Source: an uncultured Erythrobacter sp.
GTDB taxonomy: Bacteria; Pseudomonadota; Alphaproteobacteria; Sphingomonadales; Sphingomonadaceae
Direction of reading: 5' to 3'
Assembly (NCBI GenBank): GCA_937969505.1
Contig: CALBWA010000024.1
Location: 39,642 to 103,641 of the forward strand
DNA length: 64,000 nucleotides
Below are positions 36,727 to 46,373 of this stretch, piece after piece. The notes under the pieces were generated by a model, which saw only the letters and a list, made by a program, of their open reading frames with translations, did no database searches and was not told the DNA's origin. How positions within the stretch are numbered: position 1 is the first letter of the stretch; every line of letters starts with the position of its first letter. Made by a program: the position numbers and the translations under genes.

Positions 36727-37128
36727 ATGCTGGCGTCGCGCGGCGCAGCTTTGGGATTGGCGGCGAGCCTTGCGCTTGCCGCCTGTTCTGGTCCGCCAAC
36801 GGACGGACAAGCGATAGAAGATATTGACGCCATTGAGCTGGAGACAATGCTGGCCAACGGCAATGTCAGGTTGATCGACGTCAGGCGCGATGATGAGGTC
36901 TCACAAGGCATGATCCCGGGTGCAGAACACATTGCTATCGACGAATTTGACCCAGCCGCGCTGAATACCTCTGACGGGCGCGAGATTGTGCTGTATTGTC
37001 GATCAGGTGGTCGTTCAGCCAAGGCGGCAGACAGACTTGCCGAATTCACGGGCAAGCCTGCCAAGCATTTGCAAGGCGGTATTGTCGAGTGGGAAGACGC
37101 TGGCCGTTCGATTTTCAAACCAAAGTAG
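36727..37128 (+). CDS. rhodanese-domain lipoprotein
   Basis: A 133-residue protein starting at ATG 36727, one base after the acnA stop. The N-terminus is a lipoprotein signal with lipobox LAAC near residues 17-20 and Ser next, so the protein should be anchored in the envelope. The remainder is a single rhodanese domain: LIDVRRDDEVSQG near 42-54 and the active-site loop YCRSGGRS with the catalytic Cys near residue 90. Rhodaneses transfer sulfane sulfur to thiols; a periplasmic one could serve sulfur transfer or detoxification. Coupling to acnA is by position only. Confidence 0.88.
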   Translation: MLASRGAALGLAASLALAACSGPPTDGQAIEDIDAIELETMLANGNVRLIDVRRDDEVSQGMIPGAEHIAIDEFDPAALNTSDGREIVLYCRSGGRSAKAADRLAEFTGKPAKHLQGGIVEWEDAGRSIFKPK

Positions 37129-37144
37129 GGCCCAGCGCAAATTG

Positions 37145-37171
37145 CTAGGCAGGCAACAAACTGCCTTAGTT
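37145..37171. terminator. possible two-way terminator between the rhodanese gene and ruvB
   Basis: CTAGGCAG (37145-37152) and CTGCCTTAG (37161-37169) form a stem with a one-base bulge and an 8-nt loop, followed by a short T-rich stretch on the plus strand. It overlaps the ruvB stop codon, in the gap between two converging genes. The T-run is weak. Confidence 0.4.
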
Positions 37172-38215
37172 TGTCGCGTCCCCATCAAACAGACCGGACT
37201 GTGAGATCGCGCCGCCATTTTTGGGCGGCTGCAATTCCATATGCTCCCAACCGGCATCATTCAGCACCCGCCCGCGCGCAGTGCGCGCCAACAGGCCTAG
37301 CTGGATCAGATAGGGCTCGATCACCTCTTCCACCGTGTCGCGCGGTTCGGACAGACCAGCCGCCAGCGTTTCTACGCCCACCGGACCGCCCTTGTAAGTG
37401 GTGGCGATCATGGCAAGATACCGCCTGTCCATCGCGTCCAGACCAAGCCGGTCGATCTCAAGCCGGGTCAACGCATTGTCCGCTATCGCCCGGGTCACCG
37501 TGCCATCCCCGGCCACATGGGCGAAATCGCGTACGCGGCGCAGCAACCGCCCGGCCACACGCGGAGTTCCACGCGACCGGCGTGCAATTTCGCGCGCGCC
37601 CTGCGGATCAATCTCAAGACCCAACAGCCGCGCCCCGCGCGACACCACTTGGTCCAGCTCGTCATGGGTGTAGAAATTCAGCCGCACCGGGATGCCGAAA
37701 CGGTCGCGCAGCGGCGTGGTCAGCAGGCCTTGCCGCGTGGTCGCCCCCACCAGAGTAAATGGCGGCAGATCAATCCGCACGCTGCGCGCTGCAGGCCCCT
37801 CGCCAATGATCAGATCGAGCGCGCGATCCTCCATCGCGGGATAAAGCACTTCTTCGACCACAGGATTGAGGCGGTGAATCTCGTCAATGAACAGCACATC
37901 ATGCGGTTCAAGATTGGTCAGCAGCGCAGCCAAATCACCTGCCTTGGCGATAACGGGGCCGGACGTGGCCCGGAAACCGACACCCAACTCGCCTGCAATG
38001 ATCTGCGCCAATGTGGTCTTGCCCAGACCGGGAGGGCCAAAGAACAGCGTGTGATCCATCGCCTCGCCGCGCGATTTCGCACTGTCGATAAAGACCCGCA
38101 GATTGTCGCGCGCAGCCTCTTGCCCGATGAATTCAGCGAGCGACTTGGGCCGCAGCGCTGCATCGGGATCGTCGGGCTGCCGATCAGGCGAATGGATGGG
38201 GGTGGGATCAGTCAT
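37166..38215 (-). CDS. ruvB: Holliday junction branch migration ATPase RuvB
   Basis: The 349-residue hexameric motor that drives branch migration with RuvA. Walker A is [13 protein letters not shown] near residue 59-71, Walker B is LFIDEIHRL near 108-116, and sensor 1 is [11 protein letters not shown]. The C-terminal winged-helix domain is intact to the usual ending ([19 protein letters not shown]). The length is normal. Its ATG overlaps the stop of a small membrane-protein gene by 4 nt, rather than following ruvA directly as is usual. Confidence 0.97.
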   Translation of the reverse strand: MTDPTPIHSPDRQPDDPDAALRPKSLAEFIGQEAARDNLRVFIDSAKSRGEAMDHTLFFGPPGLGKTTLAQIIAGELGVGFRATSGPVIAKAGDLAALLTNLEPHDVLFIDEIHRLNPVVEEVLYPAMEDRALDLIIGEGPAARSVRIDLPPFTLVGATTRQGLLTTPLRDRFGIPVRLNFYTHDELDQVVSRGARLLGLEIDPQGAREIARRSRGTPRVAGRLLRRVRDFAHVAGDGTVTRAIADNALTRLEIDRLGLDAMDRRYLAMIATTYKGGPVGVETLAAGLSEPRDTVEEVIEPYLIQLGLLARTARGRVLNDAGWEHMELQPPKNGGAISQSGLFDGDATN

Positions 38216-38583
38216 ATGCCAAGTGCGACTAATTTAACGACCGCTTCACGCAAGTCCTGAACCACTCGCACAGAGATAAGCGAGGCCCCGACAAGAATAA
38301 CTCCTCCTATTACCCACTGCCACCACTTCGCGGCAAGAAACTTACCGACAAATTGCCCTATTTTGTAAGAAGGCGGACAAACCAAATATACGAGAGCGGC
38401 TATGTATAGTATGTTGGACAAAGCATTTATTACAATACTATTTGTTGCAACTGATGCAGCTTGAAAGAAGATAGCGAGTGCGAGAATTTCGGAGCCTCTT
38501 AGCGCATATCGAAAAAATGCTTGAGCATCCTTAACAAACTTGTCGATCTCCTTATCGAATGCATCACCCCATTTTTTGTCCAT
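38212..38583 (-). CDS. small membrane protein inserted between ruvA and ruvB
   Basis: A 123-residue protein starting [13 protein letters not shown] charged helix (residues 1-25) is followed by hydrophobic segments at about 32-50, 52-69 and 88-106. No family is recognised. Its ATG overlaps the ruvA stop and its stop overlaps the ruvB ATG, each by a few bases, so it is translated in line with both. The coding sequence is visibly more AT-rich than its neighbours (especially 38340-38560), which hints at later acquisition. The longer frame up to 38889 is only the shadow of ruvA. Confidence 0.75.
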   Translation of the reverse strand: MDKKWGDAFDKEIDKFVKDAQAFFRYALRGSEILALAIFFQAASVATNSIVINALSNILYIAALVYLVCPPSYKIGQFVGKFLAAKWWQWVIGGVILVGASLISVRVVQDLREAVVKLVALGI

Positions 38584-39191
38584 CACCCGGCCGCCTTTTT
38601 TAGCGCCACGCGGATCAAATCGCCCTCGGCAGCGTCCTCGCCCAGTTCTGCCTGAGCGCGCGCAACCGCTTGGGCCGCCACGGCAGGTTTGAAGCCGAGA
38701 TTTTCCAGTGCGCTCACCGCGTCTGCACTCGCGGCGCCAGCTGGTGACACTGCACTCGCGGGCACACCTGCCATCCCGCCTCCGGGCAAAGCGCCCGCCT
38801 TGTCCTTCAACTCGTTCACGATCCGGCTCGCCAGCTTTGGCCCGACGCCATTGGCGCGCGCAACGGTGGCCGCATCGCCACCAGCGCAAGCGTCTCTCAG
38901 CTCACCGAAAGACAGTGCTGACAGGATCGCCAGTGCGACCTTGCTGCCGACACCCTGCACCGTTGTCAGCAGGCGGAACCAGTCGCGCTCTGCGCTTTCG
39001 GCAAAGCCCAGCAGCCGCATGTCATTTTCAGAAACCTGCAAATCGGTGTGGACGGTGCAGGCCTCGCCCACCTCGCCCAGCGCGCTAAGGGTTTTAGCAG
39101 AGCAGTGCACCAAATAGCCCACGCCCTGCACATCAACGATGGCCCAATCCTCGCCTGTCTCGTCAAGCAGCCCTTTTAACTTCGCGATCAT
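38583..39191 (-). CDS. ruvA: Holliday junction branch migration protein RuvA
   Basis: The 202-residue tetrameric junction-binding partner of RuvB. ATG 39191 gives the standard N-terminus [11 protein letters not shown]; the five residues before it in the longer frame are not conserved. Domain I is an OB fold ([13 protein letters not shown]). Domain II carries helix-hairpin-helix motifs ([14 protein letters not shown] near 79-92 and [19 protein letters not shown] near 115-133). Domain III (about 155-202) binds RuvB. Followed immediately by the inserted small membrane-protein gene. Confidence 0.95.
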   Translation of the reverse strand: MIAKLKGLLDETGEDWAIVDVQGVGYLVHCSAKTLSALGEVGEACTVHTDLQVSENDMRLLGFAESAERDWFRLLTTVQGVGSKVALAILSALSFGELRDACAGGDAATVARANGVGPKLASRIVNELKDKAGALPGGGMAGVPASAVSPAGAASADAVSALENLGFKPAVAAQAVARAQAELGEDAAEGDLIRVALKKAAG

Positions 39192-39268
39192 GGTTTGTTC
39201 TTGCACGCATTCGATTGCTCGGTCCAGAGATTATGGACACTTGCCCACTCTTGAGACATGAGAGAATC

Positions 39269-40351
39269 ATGAGCTGGAACACATTTGGACGCGTATTGCG
39301 CTTCACCACTTGGGGCGAGAGCCACGGACCTGCCCTGGGTGCAGTGTTGGACGGGTGCCCGCCGGGCATTGCGGTGTCAGAACAGGACATCCAGCCCTAT
39401 ATGGATGCGCGCCGTCCGGGACAGAACAAATTCACCACCCAGCGCAATGAAGCGGATCTGGTGCGGATCCTTTCGGGCACGTTCGAAGGCAAGAGCACTG
39501 GCACGCCGATCTCCATGATGATCGAGAACACCGATCAGCGCAGCAAGGATTACTCAGAAATTGCGCAGGCCTATCGCCCAGGCCATGCCGATTATTCCTA
39601 CGATGCGAAATATGGTATCCGCGATTATCGCGGCGGTGGCCGTTCAAGCGCGCGTGAAACCGCTGCGCGCGTGGCAGCCGGCGCCGTCGCGCGACTGGTC
39701 ATCCCCGAAGTGACCATCACCGCATTCGTCTGTGAACTGGGCGGCGATAAGATCGACCGCGAAGCGATTGATTTTGCCGAGATCGACAACAATCCCTTCT
39801 GGTGCCCTGATGCAGCCGCCGCCAAGCGGTGGGAGAAGCTGGTCGATGGTGCGCGCAAAGCCGGATCATCGCTGGGCGCGGTAGTGGAATGCGTGGCCAC
39901 CGGCGTACCAGCAGGATGGGGCGCACCGGTCTATGCCAAACTGGATAGCGATCTGGCCGCTGCCATGATGACGATCAACGCAACCAAAGGTGTGGAAATT
40001 GGCGATGGCTTTGAAGCAGCGCGCCTGACCGGCGAGCAGAACGCTGATCCGATGAGGCCCTCTGCAGAAGGCGGCAATGACCATTTGCCGCAGTTCCTCG
40101 CCAACCATGCCGGTGGTACCGCTGGTGGGATTTCCACTGGACAACCGGTGGTGTGCCGGACAGCGTTCAAGCCGACCAGTTCAATCCTGACCCCAGTTCA
40201 ATCGATCACTTCTGATGGAGAGGCGACCGAAGTGCGCACCAAGGGTCGGCATGATCCCTGCGTGGGCATTCGCGGTACACCCGTTGTGGCGGCGATGATG
40301 GCGCTGGTGCTGGCCGATCACAAATTGCTCCACCGGGCACAAAACGGCTGA
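39269..40351 (+). CDS. aroC: chorismate synthase
   Basis: The last shikimate-pathway step, converting EPSP to chorismate with reduced FMN. From ATG 39269 ([12 protein letters not shown]) the 360-residue protein has the three family signatures: [18 protein letters not shown] near residue 16-33, a segment with [10 protein letters not shown] and [14 protein letters not shown] near 110-140, and [14 protein letters not shown] plus the C-terminal [13 protein letters not shown]. The sequence between 39192 and 39268 holds the divergent start region shared with ruvA. The product feeds the prephenate dehydratase encoded at 12648. Confidence 0.97.
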   Translation: MSWNTFGRVLRFTTWGESHGPALGAVLDGCPPGIAVSEQDIQPYMDARRPGQNKFTTQRNEADLVRILSGTFEGKSTGTPISMMIENTDQRSKDYSEIAQAYRPGHADYSYDAKYGIRDYRGGGRSSARETAARVAAGAVARLVIPEVTITAFVCELGGDKIDREAIDFAEIDNNPFWCPDAAAAKRWEKLVDGARKAGSSLGAVVECVATGVPAGWGAPVYAKLDSDLAAAMMTINATKGVEIGDGFEAARLTGEQNADPMRPSAEGGNDHLPQFLANHAGGTAGGISTGQPVVCRTAFKPTSSILTPVQSITSDGEATEVRTKGRHDPCVGIRGTPVVAAMMALVLADHKLLHRAQNG

Positions 40352-40466
40352 TCACGCGTTCATACACTAACTGACTTGTGCGCGAATGCTGCTCGTCAAC
40401 CTGCGCCGATAATGCGGATTTTGCTCGCCGCAATTTTGCAAAATTCCGAACGTAATCTTGATAGAA

Positions 40467-40496
40467 AATCGATCAATCATGACGTTTTAATCGATT
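40467..40496. promoter_or_regulatory. 30-bp inverted repeat upstream of katG
   Basis: AATCGATCAA (40467-40476) and TTAATCGATT (40487-40496) are inverted copies matching at 9 of 10 positions around a 10-nt centre. The dyad lies 78 nt before the katG ATG, in an AT-rich stretch where a promoter is expected. It has the size of a dimeric regulator's operator. It does not fit the ATAG-N7-CTAT pattern of OxyR. The regulator is unknown. Confidence 0.5.
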
Positions 40497-40574
40497 GGAC
40501 GAATGTAGGGACAAGGCGGTAAACCCCTGCCACGAATCGAATCACCCCCGAAAAATACTCAGGAGATTGCAAAA

Positions 40575-42746
40575 ATGGACGCGAAAACCGGCTCAATCGA
40601 CGGCTGCCCCTACACTGGCAAGGAAACGCGAACCCTGCTTGGCCGCACCAATCGTGACTGGTGGCCTGAAACCGCCAATGTCGAAGTGCTCAACCAGTTT
40701 GGCAAGAACCCTGATCCAATGCCGGACTTTGACTACGCCGAAGCGTTCAATGCTCTGGACTATAATGCGCTGAAGGCTGACCTGACCGCCTTGATGACCG
40801 ACAGCCAGGAATGGTGGCCAGCCGATTACGGTCACTACGGACCGTTCTTCATTCGGATGGCCTGGCATGCTGCCGGCACTTATCGCACCGGCGATGGCCG
40901 TGGTGGCGCCAACACCGGGCAGCAGCGTTTTGCTCCGCTCAACAGTTGGCCGGACAACGGTAACCTCGACAAGGCGCGCCGCCTGCTGTGGCCGGTCAAA
41001 CAGAAGTACGGCAACAACATCAGTTGGGCCGATCTGTTTGTGCTGGCTGGCAATGTCGCCATTGAGTCGATGGGCGGGCCTACCTTCGGCTTTGCTGGTG
41101 GACGTGCCGACGTATACGAACCAGAGACAGTTTATTGGGGCTCGGAAGACCAATGGGTCGATACCGGTGCTGCCACGCGCATCATTCCAGAAGAGGGCAA
41201 AGAGCTGGAAGGCCCCCTCGCCGCGATCCAAATGGGTCTGATCTATGTCAATCCGGAAGGTCCCGGTGGCAATCCTGATCCACTGCAATCTGCCCGTGAC
41301 ATGCGCGAAACCTTTGCTCGCATGGCCATGAACAGTGAAGAAACCGTTGCATTGACTGCCGGTGGACACGCCTTTGGCAAGGCTCATGGCGCAGCACCAT
41401 CCGACACATTCAGTGGCGCCCCAGAAGGCGAAAACCTCGCCAATCAGGCATTTGGCTGGCTGACCGACGAAGAGGAAATCAAGAAGGGCAACATCACGAC
41501 TTCGGGCATCGAAGGCGCATGGACCCCGAACCCCACCCAATGGGGCGGCGATTACTTCCGTCTGCTGTTCAAATATGACTATGAGCTGGTGAAATCGCCT
41601 GCCGGTGCGCAGCAGTGGCAACCGGTCAACCCTGACACTGAAGACATGGCGCCGGATGCGCGCGATCCTTCAAAGAAGGTGCCGACCATGATGACCACCG
41701 CTGACATGGCGCTGAAAATGGATCCGGAATTCCGCGAGATTTCCGAGCGCTTCCGCGACGATCAGTCGGCTCTGGACGATGCCTTTGCACGCGCCTGGTT
41801 CAAATTGCTTCACCGCGATATGGGGCCCAAGGTTCGTTATCTCGGCCCTGAAGTACCTGAAGAAGATCTGATCTGGCAGGACCCTGTTCCAGCGGGCTCC
41901 ACCCCTTCGGACAGCGACGTAGCGTCGTTCAAATCCGCCATCCTCGACAGCGGTCTTTCCGTGAGCGAGCTGGTCAAGGCGGCTTGGGCTTCGGCTTCGA
42001 CCTACCGCAATTCGGATCACCGTGGCGGTGCCAATGGCGCTCGCGTCCGTCTCGCTCCACAAAAGGATTGGGACGCAAACGATCCGGAAGAGTTGGCCAA
42101 GGTGCTTGCTAAGATCGACGAGCTTCGCGGCTCGCTCTCCATGGCCGATGCCATCGTACTGGCCGGTACCGCAGCGGTTGAGAAAGCCGCCAGCGATGCG
42201 GGCCACTCCATCAGTGTTAACGTGACCACCGGTCGCGGTGACGCCACCGATGCAATGACCGATGCGGAAAGCTTTGCTCCGATGGAACCGTTTGCCGATG
42301 CCTTCCGCAACTATCTGCGCGGCAAGGCAGCGGTGAAGACCGAAGACATGATGCTGGACAAGGCTCAGCTGCTGGGTCTGACCGCTCCAGAATTGACCGC
42401 TCTGATCGGTGGAATGCGCGTGCTGGGTGCCAATTCCGGCAATTCCAGCCACGGTGTATTCACTGATCGCGTTGGCCAGCTGACCACGGACTTCTTTGTC
42501 AACCTGCTCGACATCAGCACCAAATGGGCGCCAACCGACGACAGTGACGAGGAATATGTCGGCACCTGCCGCAAGACCGGTGCTCAAAAATGGACCGGCA
42601 CTCGCGCTGACCTGATCTTCGGTTCAAATTCGATCCTGCGGGCTCAGGCAGAAGTATTCGGCCAAGCTGACGGTGAAGCGCTGTTCCTCAAAACCTTCGC
42701 GTCCGCATGGGCCAAGGTCATGGACGCTGATCGCTTTGACGTTTGA
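40575..42746 (+). CDS. katG: catalase-peroxidase
   Basis: The 723-residue bifunctional haem enzyme that disproportionates hydrogen peroxide and oxidises organic donors. The distal site is [14 protein letters not shown] with Arg94, Trp97 and His98. The tyrosine and methionine of the Met-Tyr-Trp crosslink are in the matching positions, and the proximal His is in [13 protein letters not shown] near residue 263. A duplicated C-terminal domain (from about 420) lacks haem, as in all KatG. AGGAG lies 9 nt upstream. A dyad at 40467-40496 and a strong terminator at 42801-42838 frame it as a single-gene unit. Confidence 0.98.
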   Translation: MDAKTGSIDGCPYTGKETRTLLGRTNRDWWPETANVEVLNQFGKNPDPMPDFDYAEAFNALDYNALKADLTALMTDSQEWWPADYGHYGPFFIRMAWHAAGTYRTGDGRGGANTGQQRFAPLNSWPDNGNLDKARRLLWPVKQKYGNNISWADLFVLAGNVAIESMGGPTFGFAGGRADVYEPETVYWGSEDQWVDTGAATRIIPEEGKELEGPLAAIQMGLIYVNPEGPGGNPDPLQSARDMRETFARMAMNSEETVALTAGGHAFGKAHGAAPSDTFSGAPEGENLANQAFGWLTDEEEIKKGNITTSGIEGAWTPNPTQWGGDYFRLLFKYDYELVKSPAGAQQWQPVNPDTEDMAPDARDPSKKVPTMMTTADMALKMDPEFREISERFRDDQSALDDAFARAWFKLLHRDMGPKVRYLGPEVPEEDLIWQDPVPAGSTPSDSDVASFKSAILDSGLSVSELVKAAWASASTYRNSDHRGGANGARVRLAPQKDWDANDPEELAKVLAKIDELRGSLSMADAIVLAGTAAVEKAASDAGHSISVNVTTGRGDATDAMTDAESFAPMEPFADAFRNYLRGKAAVKTEDMMLDKAQLLGLTAPELTALIGGMRVLGANSGNSSHGVFTDRVGQLTTDFFVNLLDISTKWAPTDDSDEEYVGTCRKTGAQKWTGTRADLIFGSNSILRAQAEVFGQADGEALFLKTFASAWAKVMDADRFDV

Positions 42747-42800
42747 TTGACCTCTTGAAATAGGCCGGGACCCCCTCCCAACAAACCCGGCCACGTCAAA

Positions 42801-42838
42801 CCCCCGGCACTTCCCTTGCGGATTGCCGGGGGTTTTTT
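42801..42838 (+). terminator. Rho-independent terminator of katG
   Basis: CCCCCGGCA (42801-42809) pairs perfectly with TGCCGGGGG (42824-42832) around a 14-nt loop, followed by six T's. It begins 54 nt after the katG stop. Confidence 0.92.
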
Positions 42839-42855
42839 GTAACGCAGCGTCCAAG

Positions 42856-43491
42856 ATGAACGAACCCGAGTATATGATCCGATTTTCTTCTTCAGCCCGG
42901 CTGCTTGCGGGCGTCATCGCAGCCATGGGTGCTGCCTCTATCGTATTGCAGCCGACCCTGAACTCTGGGACCTATATGGAAAACCTGGGCGGAATGGTTC
43001 GATACTTCACGATCTGGGGCAATGTTGCGGCCACCCTCATCATGGGTTTGGTCGCCGCTGGCAGGCAAGTACCGCGTGCAGTGCTTGCCTCTCTGGCAAC
43101 CAGCCTGGCAGTGGTTGGCATGGTGTATTGGCTTTTGTTGGCAGGCTATCACACACCCACGGGATTGGGCTGGTACACCAACCAGATTCACCACACTTTT
43201 GTACCAGCCGGGGTCATCGCATGGTGGTATCGGTTCACCGATCCCGCCCCTGCCATCACACCCATGCTGCCTGCCATCATGGCGCCAGCGCTCAGCTACG
43301 GCCTGTTCGCGCTCATTCTTGGCGAAGTGACCGGCTTCTACGCCTATTTCTTCATCAATTTGCCTGAGCTTGGCTGGCCGATGTTCCTGCTGAACAACGC
43401 GGGATTGGCGCTGTTTTTTGCGGCCTTGGGGGCATCAATGGTGGGATTGAAAAAATTGGGTGGTCGACAATCAGATCCTGCACCCGGGTGA
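42856..43491 (+). CDS. Pr6Pr family membrane protein
   Basis: A 211-residue protein from ATG 42856 (an alternative ATG lies at 42874). Six hydrophobic segments are visible, at about residues 13-33, 45-65, 75-95, 108-128, 138-160 and 180-200. The GMVRYFTIWGNVAA motif and WYTNQIHHTFVP region fit the Pr6Pr (proton-coupled-like, FAR-17a/AIG1-related) family. The family's function is not established. It starts just after the katG terminator, so it has its own promoter or reads through. Confidence 0.8.
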   Translation: MNEPEYMIRFSSSARLLAGVIAAMGAASIVLQPTLNSGTYMENLGGMVRYFTIWGNVAATLIMGLVAAGRQVPRAVLASLATSLAVVGMVYWLLLAGYHTPTGLGWYTNQIHHTFVPAGVIAWWYRFTDPAPAITPMLPAIMAPALSYGLFALILGEVTGFYAYFFINLPELGWPMFLLNNAGLALFFAALGASMVGLKKLGGRQSDPAPG

Positions 43492-43551
43492 ACGCATAGC
43501 AATCCGGGGTAGGCGAAGCCGAGCCTGCCCATCGTCTTCATTCTCTTGTGG

Positions 43552-44133
43552 TCAGCCGCGTTTAAGGATCAGATAGAGAGCGCCCTCACCCCCATGGCGG
43601 CGGTGAGCCTTGCGGATGGCAGCAATAGCGCTTCCGTGCGGTCCCGCTGCCAACCAGTCGAGAATTTTGGCACGGATGGCGCCTCGCCTCTCGCCCCTGT
43701 CGGCCGGATCGACGGGCCGTGATTTGCCGGCAATCAATAGCACAACGCGCGCATTCATCGCGCGGGCTTGCGCCAGTCCACTGTCCAGCCGGGCATGAGC
43801 AGAATTGAGAGTGTGGCCATGCAGATCGAGAGTAAAATCAGGCGCGATTTGTCCTGATTTGAACTTGCGATCCCAATGGCCATCAAGGCCTGGGTCAGGT
43901 ATCCGCCTCGCAGGGCTGGCTGAAGGCCGCTTCACTTGTCGCGCCACCGGCTGAACGGGTTTGCGTGGAGCCTCCACGGTCCGGCCGGACGATATTCCGA
44001 TACCTGGCGCGTCACACCTGTTTGCTATTGGTGCCAGGCCAGGTGCGCTTTTGCCCTCCAGCGGGGTCACGCTGTTCGCCAGCCGCGCCCATGCTGCGGC
44101 TTCATCTTCGGATAGGCCGCGCGGCGTGCTCAT
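43552..44133 (-). CDS. Smr domain protein
   Basis: A 193-residue protein with a disordered N-terminal ~95 residues and a C-terminal Smr domain. It has FTLDLHGHTLNSAH near residues 100-113, the LLIAGKSRP strand, and HRRHGGEGALYLILK at the end, matching the HGxGxGxL signature of MutS2-type nuclease domains. Stand-alone Smr proteins cleave branched DNA or nick RNA; the role here is open. The start overlaps the mltA stop by 4 nt, so it is the second gene of a transcript led by mltA. Confidence 0.88.
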   Translation of the reverse strand: MSTPRGLSEDEAAAWARLANSVTPLEGKSAPGLAPIANRCDAPGIGISSGRTVEAPRKPVQPVARQVKRPSASPARRIPDPGLDGHWDRKFKSGQIAPDFTLDLHGHTLNSAHARLDSGLAQARAMNARVVLLIAGKSRPVDPADRGERRGAIRAKILDWLAAGPHGSAIAAIRKAHRRHGGEGALYLILKRG

Positions 44134-45338
44134 GGATTTAACTTCGCAGTGCGCAAGCGGGCCAAGGTCCCCTTGGGCAGCAGAAGCAATGCATTTCCCC
44201 GCGCACTCATGCCTCCTGCAATGACGCGGGCATCATCGCCGGCGCCCCAGAATGTGTCGAAGCGATTGGCGCCCTTGATCGCGCCTCCGGTATCCTGCGC
44301 GACCCACAAACCATCGGCTTCTGGCCGGTCAAGATCGAGCCATACAGGCGCACCAAGCGGGACAAAACGCGGATCCGCAGCGACTGAGCTTTCGCGCCTG
44401 ACGGGCACCCCCAAGGCACCGAGAGGTCCGTCCCCGAGCAATTCGCGGAAGAATATCCAGCTCTTGTTGCGCTGCATCAGCGACTGGCCTTCTTCCGGAT
44501 TATCGCGCAGATATTGGACGATGCCCTGCATGGAGGATACATATTGACCCGGGCCATCGCCCAACAATCCCTGTTCGCGCATCACCCGTCCGATGGCGAC
44601 ATATTCGCGCCCGTTCTGCCCCGCATAGCCGATGCGGATCACTTCTCCGTCATCGGTGATAAGCCTGCCAGAGCCTTGTATCTGCAGGAAGAACATCTCG
44701 ATCGGATCGGCTGCCCACGCGATCTCAAGTCCTCGGCCAGCCAAGGCACCTGCCTCAATGGTCGCGCGGTCATGATAAAGCACATGTTCGCCCGCTTCGT
44801 TCAATCGTCCCAACGGCGCCTGACCGTCGCGCTCTTCAACCGGCACACTGTCTGACCATGCGCGCACCAGATCGTCAGGCACGCCGTAGACAGGCACTTC
44901 GCAGCCCGGCTGCCGATTGCGGCATCCAGCAATTTGCGGTTCGAAATAGCCGGTCGCAAAGGCCCTGCCATCGCCGACCTGCACAGTTTCGAGATGGTAA
45001 TCGAAAAAGGCGGCCGCATTGTCAGCAGGCCAGGTCCGCGCATCGGCACAGGCTGGTTGCCAATCAACAGTGCGCGTCAGGCCGCTTCTGTCATCGCGCG
45101 ACAGCAATTGCGGGCAGGATTCGACAAAGCTGGCAAGAGCCGTGCGGGCGTCTACTGCGCCCAACATCAAGCCGTGGATTGGTGGGCCAGCAGTAAAGCC
45201 TGCTTCAAGTGCGGATTGCGGTTCGGCAGGTTCAACTTCATCGGGCGCTGACGTCGGCGGAACAAGCGCTGCGCAAGATGCCAGCGCAAGGGCCGAAAGC
45301 GCCACGGTCAGCAATCTGGCAGAAACGCGATGGGCCAT
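44130..45338 (-). CDS. mltA: membrane-bound lytic murein transglycosylase A
   Basis: A 402-residue outer-membrane lipoprotein (lipobox LASC, lipidated Cys22) that cleaves peptidoglycan glycan strands to 1,6-anhydro products. The MltA domain spans about 85-300 (ATGYFEPQIAG and IQGSGRLITDDG), and a 3D domain ends it (WVAQDTGGAIKGANRFDTFWG, with the catalytic Asp in the AQDTGG segment). The length is typical. It is followed by the Smr gene (ATGA overlap) and preceded 86 nt away by timA on the same strand. The mltA-timA-secB neighbourhood is common in alphaproteobacteria. Confidence 0.94.
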   Translation of the reverse strand: MAHRVSARLLTVALSALALASCAALVPPTSAPDEVEPAEPQSALEAGFTAGPPIHGLMLGAVDARTALASFVESCPQLLSRDDRSGLTRTVDWQPACADARTWPADNAAAFFDYHLETVQVGDGRAFATGYFEPQIAGCRNRQPGCEVPVYGVPDDLVRAWSDSVPVEERDGQAPLGRLNEAGEHVLYHDRATIEAGALAGRGLEIAWAADPIEMFFLQIQGSGRLITDDGEVIRIGYAGQNGREYVAIGRVMREQGLLGDGPGQYVSSMQGIVQYLRDNPEEGQSLMQRNKSWIFFRELLGDGPLGALGVPVRRESSVAADPRFVPLGAPVWLDLDRPEADGLWVAQDTGGAIKGANRFDTFWGAGDDARVIAGGMSARGNALLLLPKGTLARLRTAKLNP

Positions 45339-45424
45339 GCCTGCTCCTTAGGTCACAAAACCCGATTGAAACCAGGCCAATCCACCGAGCGAGCCAATAA
45401 CGGACCGGCGCCGGAGCCGCCAAA

Positions 45425-46078
45425 TTAGCCTTCGTCAGTCTCGTCCAACACCCAGTCTGGTCCTCCGGCATCGACATTACGCGAGAAGGTCCACACGTCC
45501 CGGCTCTCGATCGCATCGTCGAGCGAACCGGCGATCATATTGCCATCGGCATCACGCGTGATGGCGGCAATGTCCGCCACGAACAGAACCGCGACACGCG
45601 CTGTGCGGCCATCCATGAAAGCGGAATTGATGCGGGTTTCCTCAATCCGGATCAGCCGGTTGTCGAGCGTTTGACCAGCCGCTTCGCGCGCATCAATCGC
45701 GCTGGCAAAGCTGGCGTAAACATCATCATCGCACAATTCACGCAGCGTTTCGCGGTCGCCGCTCCAGAACGCTTCCAGCGTCATTTCGTAGGCGCCCTTG
45801 GCCCCTTCAAGGAAGGAGGTGATGTCAAACGTAGGATCAGCGGCAACGATGGCCCGAACCCCGCGCTCGACCGCAGGCATTGCACCATCCAGCGCCAGTG
45901 CGTTGGGCGCAGGTGTCGCAGGCTGCGCTGCGGCAGGCGGCGTTTGCTTGGGCTGGTCGGCCTGATCGAAGCGATGCGGGATCACCTCTTCCTCGTGCTC
46001 GGCGCGGCGGCCCAGCACGGAATACAGCCTCATGCCCAGAAAAGCGGCAACCATGGCGAGGATGATAATTTCAATCAC
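45425..46078 (-). CDS. Tim44/TimA family membrane adaptor protein
   Basis: A 217-residue protein with an N-terminal membrane helix (residues 2-18), a Pro/Ala-rich linker with several alanines, and a C-terminal Tim44-like domain at about residues 75-215 (YEMTLEAFWSGDRETLRELC and the VRDxW-type end DVWTFSRNV). Bacterial Tim44-like proteins (TimA) sit in the inner membrane; the mitochondrial relative recruits Hsp70 to the import channel. The neighbouring secB, divergent, fits an export-related task, but the function is inferred from family and context. Confidence 0.88.
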   Translation of the reverse strand: MIEIIILAMVAAFLGMRLYSVLGRRAEHEEEVIPHRFDQADQPKQTPPAAAQPATPAPNALALDGAMPAVERGVRAIVAADPTFDITSFLEGAKGAYEMTLEAFWSGDRETLRELCDDDVYASFASAIDAREAAGQTLDNRLIRIEETRINSAFMDGRTARVAVLFVADIAAITRDADGNMIAGSLDDAIESRDVWTFSRNVDAGGPDWVLDETDEG

Positions 46079-46373
46079 AATACATATCCGGTCCAGCGAC
46101 GGGCATGAAACAGCCAGTCTGTTACGCCCCTCTCGTGCCCTAAATAGGCCTTAAATACAAATCGACAACGGGATTCGGGGCGAATTGGCAGCAATCTGGC
46201 CCAGATACCGCACCTTTTCGCTTTTGGCACTGGTTTCGTAGGGCTGCGCAGGTTTTGCCCCCGGCCGATCACCCTGCCATATTGCGAGCTGCGCGCACTG
46301 GTGCTAGGCGCGCCGCCGAGCGGCTGCGCACTTCACCAGCCACACCGAGCATCCATTGTGAAAGCATTATATC

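Noticed and set aside
38584..38889. N-terminal extension of the gene between ruvA and ruvB
   Set aside because: These ~100 residues are Arg/Gly/Cys-rich and are ruvA read in another frame. The ATG overlapping the ruvA stop is the better start.
40461..40497. OxyR-type site in front of katG
   Set aside because: ATAG occurs at 40461, but the required CTAT partners at 7-nt intervals are absent. Only the ATCGAT dyad is supported.
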